From Willaertia magna (taxonomy: Eukaryota; Heterolobosea; Eutetramitea; Acrasida; Naegleriidae), in assembly GCA_902984215.1 (NCBI GenBank), contig CADWAF010004091.1, positions 1 through 26,576 of the forward strand: 26,576 nucleotides of DNA, read 5' to 3'. Shown piece by piece: positions 1 to 9,849 of the stretch. Each line of letters begins with the position of its first letter. The first letter of the stretch is position 1. The notes under the pieces were generated by a model. It did not search any database. It saw nothing but the letters and a program-made list of their open reading frames with translations, and had not been told where the DNA came from. The translations under genes and the position numbers were made by a program.

Positions 1-1
1 C

Positions 2-1105
2 AGTAGAAATAATTCAGGTGCAGTTCTAAGATCTTCAATGATGAGAAGAGAATGTTGTGAAGAAAGTAGACAAGTACTTCAAAGTTCAATTAGTAGAAGC
101 GCTAGTAGTGAAGATTATTCAGATGAAGATGATAACGACGATGATAACATGGAAAAAGAAGAAGTATCAAAGAAGAAGAAGGATAAAAAAGAAAGTGGGG
201 CAAATGCAAGTATTAAGGTTAAAGCTTGGACACCTGACACTCCTTATTTAAAAGCAATTCAAGAAGCAAAAGATCATTATACTGAATATTTAAAACAAAG
301 AGATGAATATAAAGATTCACCTGCATTCTATTTGGACGTTGCAGATTACTTTATTGCCACTTTGAAAAGAATGGATGAAGGAGTAAGAATTTTATCAAAC
401 ATTGTTGAATTAGAACTAGAAAGTGTTCAATTATATAGAATTGTTGGATATAGATTAGATCAAGCAGGAGAATTAGAATTGGCAGAATGGATATTTGAAA
501 AAGTAAAAGAAATTAGACCTGATGAACCTCAATCATTCAGAGATTTAGCTTTAGTTAAAGAAAGATTAGGGAAATATAAAGAATCAATGGAATTATTTAA
601 TAAGGTTATTACTGGAAAATGGGATTCAAGATTTGATGAAATTGAGCAAACTGCAGCAATTGAAATGAATCATCTTTTACAAAATGATGATACTTTACAA
701 ATTGTTGATAAAAGATTAATTTATAAAATGGATTTAGATTTAAGAATAAGTATGGCATGGGATACAAATGATGTTGATATTGATTTACATCTTCAAGAGC
801 CTGCACCATATGGTGAACATTGTTATTATGGATATAATAGAACAAAGATTGGAGGATATGTAAGTAGAGATTTCAGACAAGGATATGGACCAGAAGAATA
901 CATGTTGAAAAAAGCTCAACCTGGAAATTATAGAGCTTATACAAACTATTTTGCAAATCATCAACAATCTTTGACTGGGGGAACAACTGTATTATGTACA
1001 TTCTTTACCAATTATATGAGACCAAATGAAAAGAGAGAAATGGTCACTGTTAGATTAACAACTAATAAGCAAGACATTGACGTTTGTGAAATTACTGTAC
1101 AATAA
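2..1105 (+). CDS. TPR-like / DUF2135 C-terminal protein (5' partial)
   Basis: The frame is open from base 2, with no stop before the first ATG (38), so this is the 3' part of a longer gene. After an acidic/basic low-complexity stretch (about 110-200) there is a helical TPR-like region (about 300-650) with paired helices and an IRPDEPQSFRDLALVKERLG-type repeat. The C-terminal part (about 730-1100) matches the DUF2135 pattern: AWDTNDVDIDLHLQEP, a CYYGYN segment, GPEEYMLKKAQPGNYRAY and a final beta-rich strand. In known proteins DUF2135 usually ends VIT/von Willebrand A proteins, so those domains may lie upstream of the window; that is inference. It stops at TAA, 49 nt from the stop of the convergent PhzF gene. 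Molecular function is not known for this family. Confidence 0.8.
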   Translation, partial: SRNNSGAVLRSSMMRRECCEESRQVLQSSISRSASSEDYSDEDDNDDDNMEKEEVSKKKKDKKESGANASIKVKAWTPDTPYLKAIQEAKDHYTEYLKQRDEYKDSPAFYLDVADYFIATLKRMDEGVRILSNIVELELESVQLYRIVGYRLDQAGELELAEWIFEKVKEIRPDEPQSFRDLALVKERLGKYKESMELFNKVITGKWDSRFDEIEQTAAIEMNHLLQNDDTLQIVDKRLIYKMDLDLRISMAWDTNDVDIDLHLQEPAPYGEHCYYGYNRTKIGGYVSRDFRQGYGPEEYMLKKAQPGNYRAYTNYFANHQQSLTGGTTVLCTFFTNYMRPNEKREMVTVRLTTNKQDIDVCEITVQ

Positions 1106-1154
1106 CCTTACTTATTAGTTTACCTTTTTAGCAACCATTTATTTGTACAAAACA

Positions 1155-1994
1155 TTATAAATTATTAATTTGAAGATCAGATACAGAATATAAAACAGCT
1201 GAACCACTCATCTTCACTCTATCCCCTTCATATTTACAAATTATAGTTCCTCCCCTTTTAGACACTTGTCTCGCTATTAAATTATTCTTTCCCAATTTCT
1301 TTGCCCAATAAGGAACAAAACTACAATGAGCTGAACCAGTAACTGGATCTTCATTCACACCACATTTTGGATAGAAACATCTTGAAATAAAATCAATTCT
1401 ATTGTTTTCTTCACATTTAGCGGTAACAATAACACCAGAACCAATTTCTAAATTTTTCATCTTATTAAAATCTGGATTCATTTTGTAAATATCTTCTTCT
1501 TTTTCAATGATGCACATGATATCTCTATTTAAAAACATTTCAATTGGTTTAACACCTAATATGTCAGTCATTATTTCTGTTGAAATATTTTTGTTATCAA
1601 TTATTGATTCTGGCATTGTACTTGGAAAGTCCAATTCAAATAGATTTTCTTCTTTTCTTGTGACAATTAATTCACCACTTAACGTTTTAAATTTTAATAC
1701 TTTAGTGTTGACATCATAAAACTTTGAAATTACAAAAGAAGTAGCTAAAGTTGCATGACCACATAAATTAATTTCACCTTCTGGTGTAAACCATCTTAAA
1801 TGATAATTATGTATTTCACTATCATCGTTATTATTATTGACACTTTTTACGGCAAATGCAGTTTCGGAAAGATTATTTTCCATTGCAATATTTTGCATTA
1901 ATTCATCTGAAATCCATTCTTTTAATATGCAAACTGCTGCTGGATTTCCTTCAAATAAATTATTGGCAAAAGCATCTACAATGTAGCACAACAT
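1155..1994 (-). CDS. PhzF-family isomerase-like protein
   Basis: Single-exon protein of 279 aa, the usual PhzF length. I start at the ATG at 1994, because the longer open frame begins with TTG. Family signatures are all present: GNPAAV near the N-terminus; NNLSETAF, whose Glu (about residue 44) aligns with the PhzF general acid/base; CGHATLA (about 78-84); and EDPVTGSAH (about 215-223), the second-lobe motif. The fold is a tandem diaminopimelate-epimerase-like domain. Bacterial PhzF isomerises a phenazine precursor, but eukaryotic members such as MAWBP/PBLD have other or unknown substrates, so I assign only family and probable isomerase chemistry. No signal peptide is visible, so it is likely cytosolic. 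It is convergent with the DUF2135 gene. Confidence 0.92.
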   Translation of the reverse strand: MLCYIVDAFANNLFEGNPAAVCILKEWISDELMQNIAMENNLSETAFAVKSVNNNNDDSEIHNYHLRWFTPEGEINLCGHATLATSFVISKFYDVNTKVLKFKTLSGELIVTRKEENLFELDFPSTMPESIIDNKNISTEIMTDILGVKPIEMFLNRDIMCIIEKEEDIYKMNPDFNKMKNLEIGSGVIVTAKCEENNRIDFISRCFYPKCGVNEDPVTGSAHCSFVPYWAKKLGKNNLIARQVSKRGGTIICKYEGDRVKMSGSAVLYSVSDLQINNL

Positions 1995-2165
1995 TTTTTT
2001 CAAAGTTTGTTTGTTGAATTGTTACAATTAAAATTATAATTTTATTTTTTATTTTTTTTTATTTTTTGTTTTTTATTATTTAATAAAATTTCTTGTTGTA
2101 AACGAGGGTTGATCAACTATTGTAATGGATAGGGCATGATTGCAACATTATTTTCCGCGAAAAAA

Positions 2166-2522
2166 ATGTCAATATCATTTTCAAGCGATCCCATCGAACA
2201 ACAAGAACATGTTGAAGGATTATTGAATGAAGGACTTTTTGAATGTCTTTTATTTTCAATGGGTTGTGATAATTATCAAATTAAAACATTTGAAAATATT
2301 GAAAATGAAATTATGAAAAAAGAATTGAAGAAAATGAAATTTGAAACTATTCCATCACAAAAAATAAAGAAATTAAATGAATTAAAACAACCCTCTTTTG
2401 TTTCTTATAATAATAACAACCAACCATTAGAACAAATACATGATAATGAACTATTGCATTTGATAAAATTTGAAAAAAAACATATTTTAGAAGATTGTTG
2501 GAAATTAAGATTTAGTCACTAA
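2166..2522 (+). CDS. Hypothetical small protein
   Basis: Open frame of 118 aa from the ATG at 2166, chosen because it follows a run of A like the other starts in this window; an in-frame ATG at 2136 would add 10 residues. The product is acidic/lysine-rich and mostly helical, with an NNNN-like spacer and no domain I recognise, signal peptide or membrane segment. Its last codons overlap the start of homology of the strictosidine-synthase-like fragment (2509-3027), which lies in another frame. It may therefore be the 5' part of a different gene joined to that fragment by rearrangement, its natural C-terminus being lost. Codon use resembles neighbouring host genes. Confidence 0.45.
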   Translation: MSISFSSDPIEQQEHVEGLLNEGLFECLLFSMGCDNYQIKTFENIENEIMKKELKKMKFETIPSQKIKKLNELKQPSFVSYNNNNQPLEQIHDNELLHLIKFEKKHILEDCWKLRFSH

Positions 2523-3027
2523 ACAAATTACCTTAATTTTAGATGACATTCCATTTGCAAATGGTATTGCTTTAGCTAAGGATGAAAGATTCTTAGTAAT
2601 TAATGAATGTGGTATTGGTAAAATCAGAAGATATTGGTTAAAGGGACCAAAAGCAGGAATTGATGATCAATTCGTTGACGATATTGGTGGTTACAATGAT
2701 AATATTATGGCAGATGGAAAAGGTAATTTCTTAGTTGCCTTATATTCTCTAAGAAGTGATTCAATGACAGCAGTTCAAGAACATGAAGATTTAGGTGTTC
2801 TTGTTAATAAATATATTCCCCCTGCAGAAACAATTGGTATGGTTAAGAGAATGGGTGTTGTTAAAAGAGTTGATGAAAAGGGAAGAATTATTGAGGTCAT
2901 TGAAGACTTATCAGGTTTGAATGCTGCTTATATTAGTGAAGCTCATGAACATAATGGTTTTTTATACTTTGGTAGTGTTATCTTTAATTTTATCACAAGA
3001 GTTAACAAATCAACTCAATTGGTTTAA
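2509..3027 (+). pseudogene. Strictosidine synthase-like / APMAP-type protein, 3' half only
   Basis: From 2509 the frame reads DLVTKQITLILDDIPFANG, the start of a characteristic blade of strictosidine-synthase-like/APMAP beta-propellers. It continues with NECGIGKIRRYWLKGPKAG, GGYNDNIMADGKGNFLVALY, and a C-terminal GLNAAYISEAHEHNGFLYFGSV segment ending at TAA. That is about 172 residues, against roughly 350-400 for full-length members. Upstream the same frame has stops (TAA at 2506, TAG at 2488), and the other frames (2166-2522) show no N-terminal propeller sequence, so the 5' half is missing. The surviving coding sequence has no internal stop. Family members are often membrane-anchored six-bladed propellers with esterase/hydrolase-type activity; this copy is unlikely to fold. 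Confidence 0.75.
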
Positions 3028-3150
3028 TTGTTATATAATAATTGTGTATAAAATGCGTGGGTTGTTAAAAGTATTTGTTATTAATTATTGCAAATAAATA
3101 TTTGTTTTAAGTCAAAACGGCAAGTCCAAAATCTTCTTAAAAACATTCAA

Positions 3151-3199
3151 ATGAGAGGGAATCGAACCGTAGACCGCAGGATAACAGAATATTCCACAG
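3151..3199 (-). pseudogene. tRNA-Tyr 3'-half pseudogene retaining the intron
   Basis: The complement of 3177-3199 matches the anticodon loop, intron and 3' anticodon stem of the tRNA-Tyr gene at 26511 at 21 of 23 bases. Both differences are A/G exchanges; one changes the anticodon from GTA to GTG. A recognisable variable loop and T-arm (GGTTCGATTCC) follow down to 3151. The T-stem has mismatches, the acceptor strand is recognisable only for about four bases, and the 5' half (D-arm, A box) is absent: similarity stops abruptly at 3199. It is therefore a broken gene, with its break at the edge of the A+T-rich island. Confidence 0.8.
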
Positions 3200-4128
3200 A
3201 ACAGATTTGTTTAAAAATTAATAATTATTTTTTAATATTTTTATAAGTTAAATAAATATTTATTTTAATAGTTAAATAATAACATTTTAATTTTTTATAA
3301 AAAAAATCCAAAAAATAATTTTACTTAAATAAAAACTATAAATTAATTTTTAATAAATTTAAATTTATTTTTTATTCTTTTATATTTTTTCGCGAGGATA
3401 ACACAATTTAGGTAATTAACTATAAAAAATCGGTTAGTGGCAGAAAATTCCAAGTGTGCAATTTAGTTTTATTTAAAACTTTAAAAGTTTAAAGTTTAAA
3501 GTTTATTAACAAGCTATTTCTATAATGCTTATGAACTGTGCTTGCTTTGTTTTTTTCTAATACAGAGAGTTCCAGAGCCTAAGTTAAAGAGACTACTGAT
3601 CAAGCGCAGCGATTTGTAGTTAATGCTATCTATATAGTGTCATTCTATCATTAGGAAATTCCATTTTGCGCTTAATTTTTATGTTATTTTTTATCTTAAT
3701 ACCAAAAACTGCTTATTCACTTGTAATTGATGCCATCAAAACTAGTGCGATCTTCTTTAAGTTATCTTAGTATTACGAGCTGCAAAACAATCTTTAGTTA
3801 GTGTCATCTAAAAAATGAGAGGAGAATGTCAGTTTAAGTACTAGTAGACATTTGACTTCCATTGTCGCTTCTTATTTGGGTTATTTATCTACATAAAAAG
3901 TTTACTTATATAATAAAACAACCTTTACCTAGCATACACAAGTCGAAGACTTGATTTTCTACGTACACTAGTTTTTAAACTTTTGTTTCGTTGTGTTTCA
4001 AAATATTTTTATAAAATTACTAAAAAAAGAATAACAATTTCAAAAATTGTTTTTGATTTCATTAACTATTAGAATACAGTTAATACAGTTTAAGTTTTTA
4101 CACGAGTTTTAATGTATTTTTGTTAATT

Positions 4129-4203
4129 TACTATAAAAAGCATTTTTCCAAAGGAAAAGTGGAATTTTTAATAAATAAAAAATAAACTGTACTTTTTATA
4201 GTA
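4129..4203. repeat. 12-bp perfect inverted repeat with nested hairpin
   Basis: TACTATAAAAAG at 4129-4140 is the exact reverse complement of 4192-4203. The 51-nt loop holds a second palindrome, TTTTCC...GGAAAA (4144-4158). It could be a hairpin, or the remains of a small inverted-repeat element. In such A+T-rich DNA some inverted repeats are expected by chance. Confidence 0.5.
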
Positions 4204-5416
4204 GATATAAAATTTTAGTTTATATTAACAGGGTAAATGAAAAAAAAAGGAAAAAAAATTAAAAAAAAAACTATTAAAATTGTTTAAAGTATTTTAATCT
4301 TTTATTTATTAATAAAGTAAAAAATAAAAGGGATTGTAAAGTAATATAAAGTGATTAACAAAACGGTTAGAAGGTTTTGTTGTAAGAATAGATAAGTAAA
4401 AATAAAAGAAGGAAACTTTATTAGATTTTATGAATAGTTAATTTTATTTGATCTATTTTTTTTAGCTTATTTTTGAAGTAATAGGTGCAATAATTATAGT
4501 AATTTATTATTGTATTATAAATTATAGTTGTAATACATTCATAAATTAAAGAAACAAATAGAATATCTATTTTGAAATTGTGAATTCTTTTTATTTTAAT
4601 TATAATTGCTACAAAAATAAGTTTATAAAAATTCAATTCAGGACTATATTTTAAAAGAAAAATTAATTTAACTTTTATTTATTTTAAAAAGTCATAAAAT
4701 TTTTCAAAAATATTTAATCTTTTATAGATATTTGCATTATTAATTAAAAAATAATTACTTTATATCAAATATTGATTTAATCATGTTAATTATTAAACTT
4801 AGTATGTAATGTATAGTATATAAGGGAGTTAATGTTATATAAATTAGTTAAAAGTATTATAGAGACACTAATATTAAAGTTTTTAAAGTCATTAATTATA
4901 TAAATCCTTCTATTAACAAGTTCAATAGCTTTATTTAAAAAAAGAGTTCTGCTTTAAAAATGATTTTTATTATAATACTTAATCTTATTTCAAAATACTT
5001 AAAGAGCCAATATATATATGGTTTTAGTGTATTGGAAGTAATAATAAATATTTTGTTTTGTAAATTTAAGTTTATATTTGTAATTGTGGGCTTTGAATAT
5101 AGTTTTAATGGTAGAAATGAAATAATAAATATTATAGGCTATTAGAATAGTTTAGAAATTAAAAAAGGATATGCAAAGAAAAAGGTTTATGTAATTAATA
5201 AAGATGTATTTTATAAATTACTTTCTTATACTTTAAATGTTGTTTATCTTTTCAATTTTTATTATAAAAATTTGAATCATAAACTTTTTTCTTTTAATAA
5301 CATATAGTGTTTTTATTTATATTATATTGAAAAGGTTTGAAAGGTGGGAAAAGTTATTGATAGTGACTTTTAAAAGCAAATTAAAGAAAAATATCTTAAT
5401 AAAATGTTTCAATTCT

Positions 5417-5447
5417 TTAACAACAACAACAATAACAACAACAACAA
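5417..5447 (+). repeat. (AAC)n microsatellite
   Basis: Imperfect trinucleotide run of AAC units with one AAT interruption. It could encode polyThr/Asn/Gln depending on frame, but no convincing gene surrounds it. Confidence 0.7.
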
Positions 5448-6063
5448 AGTATTCCAATTCTTTTTCAAAGTTTAAATTACCTAATAGATGTTTCTTCTAC
5501 AACAATAATAAAGTTACTCATTAGGTGTAAATTTAAATATTGTATATTTTCTTCCAACAAGTCATTCATCTATAATAATATATTAATAACCATTTAATTA
5601 TTTTTAACCTCTATTCCATTATTCAAACAATTCTGATTACGAATAAATATTTTCTATTTTACATTATAATTACGATTCCAAAGTAAATGTTTTTTTCTTT
5701 TATAACAATACGATGCAAGAATTTTTATAAATGAAAGTAGTACCAATTAGAAAAAAAACTTTATATATATTAACACTTTTTCTCTAAGCAAAAGCAACAA
5801 AAAGAAGATAATATTTCAGAAACTAATCACTGATCTATAAGAAATAAATTAATTTTTTAACTTTACTTTACTTTTTAATTAATATTAATTAATTAATTTA
5901 TTTAATTATTATATTTAAAGGTAAATTATTTGTTTTAAATAGTTTCTTAATAATAAGGACTTTAATTATTGTACAAAATATTATAAAAAAGTTGGGTACA
6001 ATAAAAAGAATTATATTTAGCTAAAATTTATAACTTATGGTAAAATTTGTGATAAAGAGAATT

Positions 6064-6222
6064 ACAGTGTAAAGAAAAAGTAATGAGTAAAGGAGAAGAA
6101 AGAAAAATAAGAAGAAAGAGATAAAAAGAATGTGAAGAAAAAGCTAGAAAGGGTTGAAAAGAAGAGAAAGAAGCAAGAGAAGTTAAAAGAAATAGAAAAG
6201 AAAAAAAAAAGAAAAAAAATAT
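6064..6222 (+). repeat. Polypurine (A/G) tract of about 150 nt
   Basis: This stretch is almost only A and G on the plus strand, with scattered T and C, ending in runs of A at about 6200-6220. One frame from the ATG at 6083 would give a Lys/Glu/Arg-rich peptide interrupted by TAA and TGA, so it may be a decayed charged coiled-coil segment. Otherwise it is a simple-sequence tract able to form triplex or H-DNA. No retroelement end is visible beside it. Confidence 0.6.
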
Positions 6223-6240
6223 ATTTTTTTCTTAGATAAC

Positions 6241-6627
6241 TTATTGAATAGAATACATAGAAAAACTTTATTCGAAATAGTAAAAATATTTATAAATGAA
6301 AACAATCTTATAAAAAAAGCAACTAATTTGATAGAACGTTTTGATATGAAAAATTTAAGATCAATTAATTATAGTTTAGTATCAAATTTAGGTTTTATAA
6401 CAATATTAAACTCAGTTTTAACAATTATAACTATAATAACTGAAGAGATAAATTTAGAAAAAGACAAAGTAAAAGAGGAGTTATTGAAAAAGAAAGAATT
6501 AAATTTGACAAGATTTAATAAAACTTTTTTTAAAAAAAGCAAAATGGAGCTTACTGTTAAAAAAAATTTAAAAAAAGAGGCTTTATTAGTTTTTAGTGAT
6601 AATGATAGAAATAAAGAGTTTGGATGA
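6241..6627 (+). other. Degenerate open frame, unrecognised
   Basis: About 128 open codons without an ATG at the beginning, following the polypurine tract and ending at TGA then TAA. The product would be Lys/Glu/Ile/Asn-rich and helical, with no motif I recognise. It could be the tail of a decayed coiled-coil protein whose charged upstream part is the polypurine tract, or simply a chance frame in A-rich DNA. Confidence 0.2.
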
Positions 6628-6752
6628 TAAAAATGTATTAAAATTTCGTGAGACTTTAGTTTTTTTAATTGAATGTGTGAAAATTTTATTAGAAAATATA
6701 TTTAAGTTTACTTTGGGACTTAAATAAGTAAGTATTTTAGTTTAATTAGAAT

Positions 6753-6774
6753 GGACGGAGAGGTGGTGGGTGGG
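6753..6774 (+). other. G-rich island (possible two-tier G-quadruplex)
   Basis: 22 nt with six separate runs of two or three G (two of them GGG) in the middle of DNA that is otherwise almost free of G and C. The spacing would allow a two-tetrad G-quadruplex. It is directly followed by a T6 run. Confidence 0.5.
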
Positions 6775-7110
6775 TTTTTTGTAAATGTTTTGTAATAAAT
6801 TTTTTTTTAATAAAGTAAAAATTTATATTTTATTTAAGTACTTAAAAAGACAACTTTATAATAAACTTGTTTTTTTCTTTTGTTTTTTTTTTCAAAAAAT
6901 TGTAGAAACTTGAATTGTATTGACTATAAAAACAAAACATTCTACATAAAATAATCTTATAGAATAACTTTTAAATTGGACAATGGAAGTTTAATTAAGA
7001 TGTAATAAATTTATTAAAAATCAACATATTTTAAGTAATGAAGAAATTAAAAAAATATTTATTAAAAATAAGTTGAAATTATTACAAATTAGTGTTGTTA
7101 AAGTTGTGAA

Positions 7111-8214
7111 ATGATTAGTAATAAGAGTTTATATAATAATCCTTTCTTTTCATTCTGTAAAATTAAATGGAAAGTAAATAATAATGATAGCAATCCTAAA
7201 ACAATTACTTTTATTCAAAATTATTTACAATGTAAAAATTGTATAACTTTAAAATTAAAAACACAACATTTTTTAAAACCTTATAATAATTTTAATAGCA
7301 CAATGTCTTTTTATTTATTAAAAATTAATAATAATAACATAACTATAAACGATAACATGTTAGAAAAAATAAAAAGTACTTATTGTAATTAATTATTTAC
7401 AAATAATTTAGACTTTTATAATTTTTTATTTAAATTAGCAAACTGTTTTTAAATTATAAAAGAAAAAATAAATTATATATAAAATTATGACTTTATAGAT
7501 ATTGAAAAAGAAAACACTTATTATAAATCTTATAAAAAGGGAGCTATTGAGATAAAAAAGTTTATTTGTAAATATTATTAATCAAATTTCATATCAATTT
7601 TTTGTAACAATTTAATTGAAATTAATCATTAAATGAAATCCATATTATTAAATAATAATCTTATTAAATATTCGAATCAATGTTATTTTTATGAAGGAAA
7701 AAAAGAAGAAAAAAAAAAATTCATAAAAATAATTTTATAAAGTTATCAATTCAAAGTAAATTATATAAAATTTATGATTCTATAAAATCAAGAAAATAAC
7801 TTTAATTTGGACTATTATTGTGAAAAATTATCAGAAAATAGAAAAATTATTTTTTATTTTTCATACCTTAATAAATATATTAAAATAAAAGCAAAAAAAA
7901 AGTTAATTGCTTTATATGGAAAAAATTATTTAAAAAATTTATAATTATTTTATAAAAAATTAAATTGTTACATTAACTTAAATAAAGAACTATTAGTTTA
8001 TTGTAATCTTAATTATCTAATTAATAATTAAAATGACTTTTTATCCAATAAATTAAGTAAAACTTTATTCAAAGTGACTTACTTTTAATAAAGTACATCC
8101 TTTAATAAAGTAAGAAATAAATTGAATAAAATTAATTAATGTAATATGAAAAATCTAAATATATCTAATATTATAAGACTTAAGTTAACTAATAATTTAC
8201 TTATAATCAACTGA
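7111..8214 (+). pseudogene. Degenerate long reading frame, unknown protein
   Basis: From the ATG at 7111, 93 codons are open. The same frame then continues for about 270 codons interrupted by 12 TAA but no TAG, ending at TGA (8212), far fewer stops than expected for such A+T-rich DNA. CAA also occurs in the frame, so the TAA codons could be former CAA codons. The predicted protein is Asn/Lys/Ile/Tyr-rich with one CKNC motif and is otherwise unrecognised. It is oriented against the minus-strand retroelement, with which its 3' end meets. It may be a gene of another decayed element, or a frame favoured by composition only. Confidence 0.35.
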
Positions 8215-9010
8215 AATTAGAAACAACATTTATAACTAAAATTAAAAAACATAAAGCCTAAAAGACATTAAGAATTACTTGAAGATGTTTTTTATATTTA
8301 AAACTAATAGAAAGACAAACAATAAAGCTGATATAATCAATATTTAAATAATCATTGGAATATATATATAAAAAGAAAAGATCTTTAGGTGTTTTATATA
8401 AAATTAAATTTTTGTAGTTTCAAAATTATTTTAATAGGATAATAGTTAAAATTAATAATAAATTCAATAAAAATACTTTTTTAATTTTTTCTAAATTAAT
8501 TATTCTTGTAAAACTCAAATTTTATAGTAATGCAACTTTTAAAAGGAAAATTCAGAATTATTTAATTAAAAAATAATTCAATTAATTCACATGATCTATA
8601 TAAATATTTAAGATCAAGAGTAATTATAATTACAAATAAACTTTAATAATAGTAAAAAAGAAAATAAGTGATCTAGTTTAAATTAAAATTATTTATTTAA
8701 TTATGGATAACTGAAATAGAAAATGAGTTTTTAGATTTTAAATTTTTCTCAATTTTAAAATAAATTTTCTTTATTCTTTTCTTAATACCTTTCAAGTAAT
8801 CATTTCAAATAAATTTAAAATTATTCTTAAAAGCAAAGAAAATAATTGCAGTTTTAAAAGAATTTAATATTTATTTTTTTCTATAGCTAAAATAAGTAAA
8901 ATAAATCTTATATTAGTTAGTTCATTATTTAATAAAAGATTATTCCAAAAACAGAAATTATTATAACAGTTAAAAACAAATATATATTTTTTAACTGTAG
9001 CCTCTGTTAA
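8160..9010 (-). pseudogene. Tyrosine-recombinase-like region of the retroelement
   Basis: Downstream of RNase H, the minus frame reads LTEATVKKYIFVFNCYNNFC (from 9010), then TNIRFILLILA and, after several stops, LKLRK...LKTHF. This resembles the N-terminal SAM-like domain and linker of DIRS/Ngaro recombinases. Further down, KDLFFLYIYSND and DYISFIV resemble the region before the catalytic HxxR box. I could not place the catalytic Arg-His-Arg-Tyr residues, so the assignment rests on order and on the N-terminal similarity. An HDL-like string on the plus strand near 8600 is a coincidence. Confidence 0.45.
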
Positions 9011-9439
9011 TTAATTATTAAAATAGAACTTAATTAAATTATTTAAGTTTCCCAATAAAAATGACCATTTACCTAAACTACTAATAATTGCCAACCTAAG
9101 TTTTTATAGATTTCTGTAAAAGTATTTATTGTAATTTTTTGTTTTGCTATTTTTATAAAATTTAACACAATCTTTAAAACTATTAATTATCAAGAAGCTT
9201 TTGTCTATTCTGAAATTACTAAAATACTAAGCTTTATGTTTTATAATTTGTACTAATATTAGTATTATGATACTTAAAGATAAAACTATATAATTTACAT
9301 CTAAATTCCACTTTTTTTAAAAGCATCTTGAGAAAAGCTCTAATTGTTGAATTTTGCTATGTAATAGTTGTTTATACTTACAAATTTGTCTACTATAAAT
9401 AGTCTAGATTTTTTATTTAACATTAAGAAAAGATTTCTT

Positions 9440-9780
9440 AATATCGACTATTTGTTCTTTTTATTTATTAAATTTGGAATTATGTTGATAGAAAAAAAAT
9501 ATAATTCATTTTTTTTATATACCATCTATTTATATAGCAAACATCCTAAATTTTTCTTACAATACGATTTAAAGAATTTATTTTTTAGTATTTTTTGTAA
9601 AGATAATGAAGTGTAGTTATGTTGTTTGTTTTTATTAAAAGGTTTATATTTTTTAAATAAATTCTTTCCATGTCTGCCATAATAAAGATTTTCAAGACAG
9701 CTTTTAGTTTTTTCTCGTTGATATGTAGATGGTTTAAAGAATTTGATTATTTTCTTATAAAAATATGATCTTATATAGCA
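9440..9780 (-). pseudogene. RNase H domain of the retroelement
   Basis: In the frame starting at 9779 the sequence reads HINEKKLKAVLKIF (about 9729-9685), the INxLEL/A helix of retroelement RNase H. It is followed by LLIKTNNITTLHYL, equivalent to the TDNTT...YL motif with its Asp changed to Asn. A downstream segment, FNKQKEQIVD, sits where the N..AD.LSR end of RNase H is expected. TAA and TGA stops interrupt it. It directly follows the RT in the same direction, after another frame change. Catalytic acid loss and stops make it inactive. Confidence 0.6.
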
Positions 9781-9849
9781 TTATCAAATTTTGTTAGACT
9801 AAAATTTATATTTATGGCAATTAGAGAAATTTTTAATTTGAAACTGCAT

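Larger units (their letters stand above)
3200..7110. other. A+T-rich, gene-poor island, left part
   Basis: No intact gene is visible on either strand. Base composition drops sharply to long A/T runs, except for a patch at about 3400-4010 that is noticeably richer in G and C and carries a short hairpin (CAAGTC-GAA-GACTTG, 3939-3953) and a TTTAAAG tandem (about 3475-3505). That patch could be a terminal repeat, a decayed host segment or an RNA gene; I cannot tell. Open frames in this stretch are short, lack recognisable motifs and use the A+T-rich residues expected by chance. The listed repeats, the polypurine tract and the G-rich spot are the only distinct structures I see. Confidence 0.6.

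Noticed and set aside
4421..5524. Several short open frames (minus 4421-4636, plus 4960-5145, plus 5327-5524)
   Set aside because: They lack motifs, have weak or no starts, and are of a length expected by chance in A/T-rich DNA; the last is mainly the AAC microsatellite.
8581..8640. Plus-strand string SHDLYKYLRSR that looks like the HxLR box of tyrosine recombinases
   Set aside because: The recombinase-like sequence lies on the opposite strand here, the HxxR arginine is not in place, and stops crowd the plus frame on both sides.
9368..9616. Plus-strand open frame of 82 codons in the island
   Set aside because: It lies antisense to the end of RNase H and the following region of the retroelement, starts without ATG and has only A+T-driven residues.
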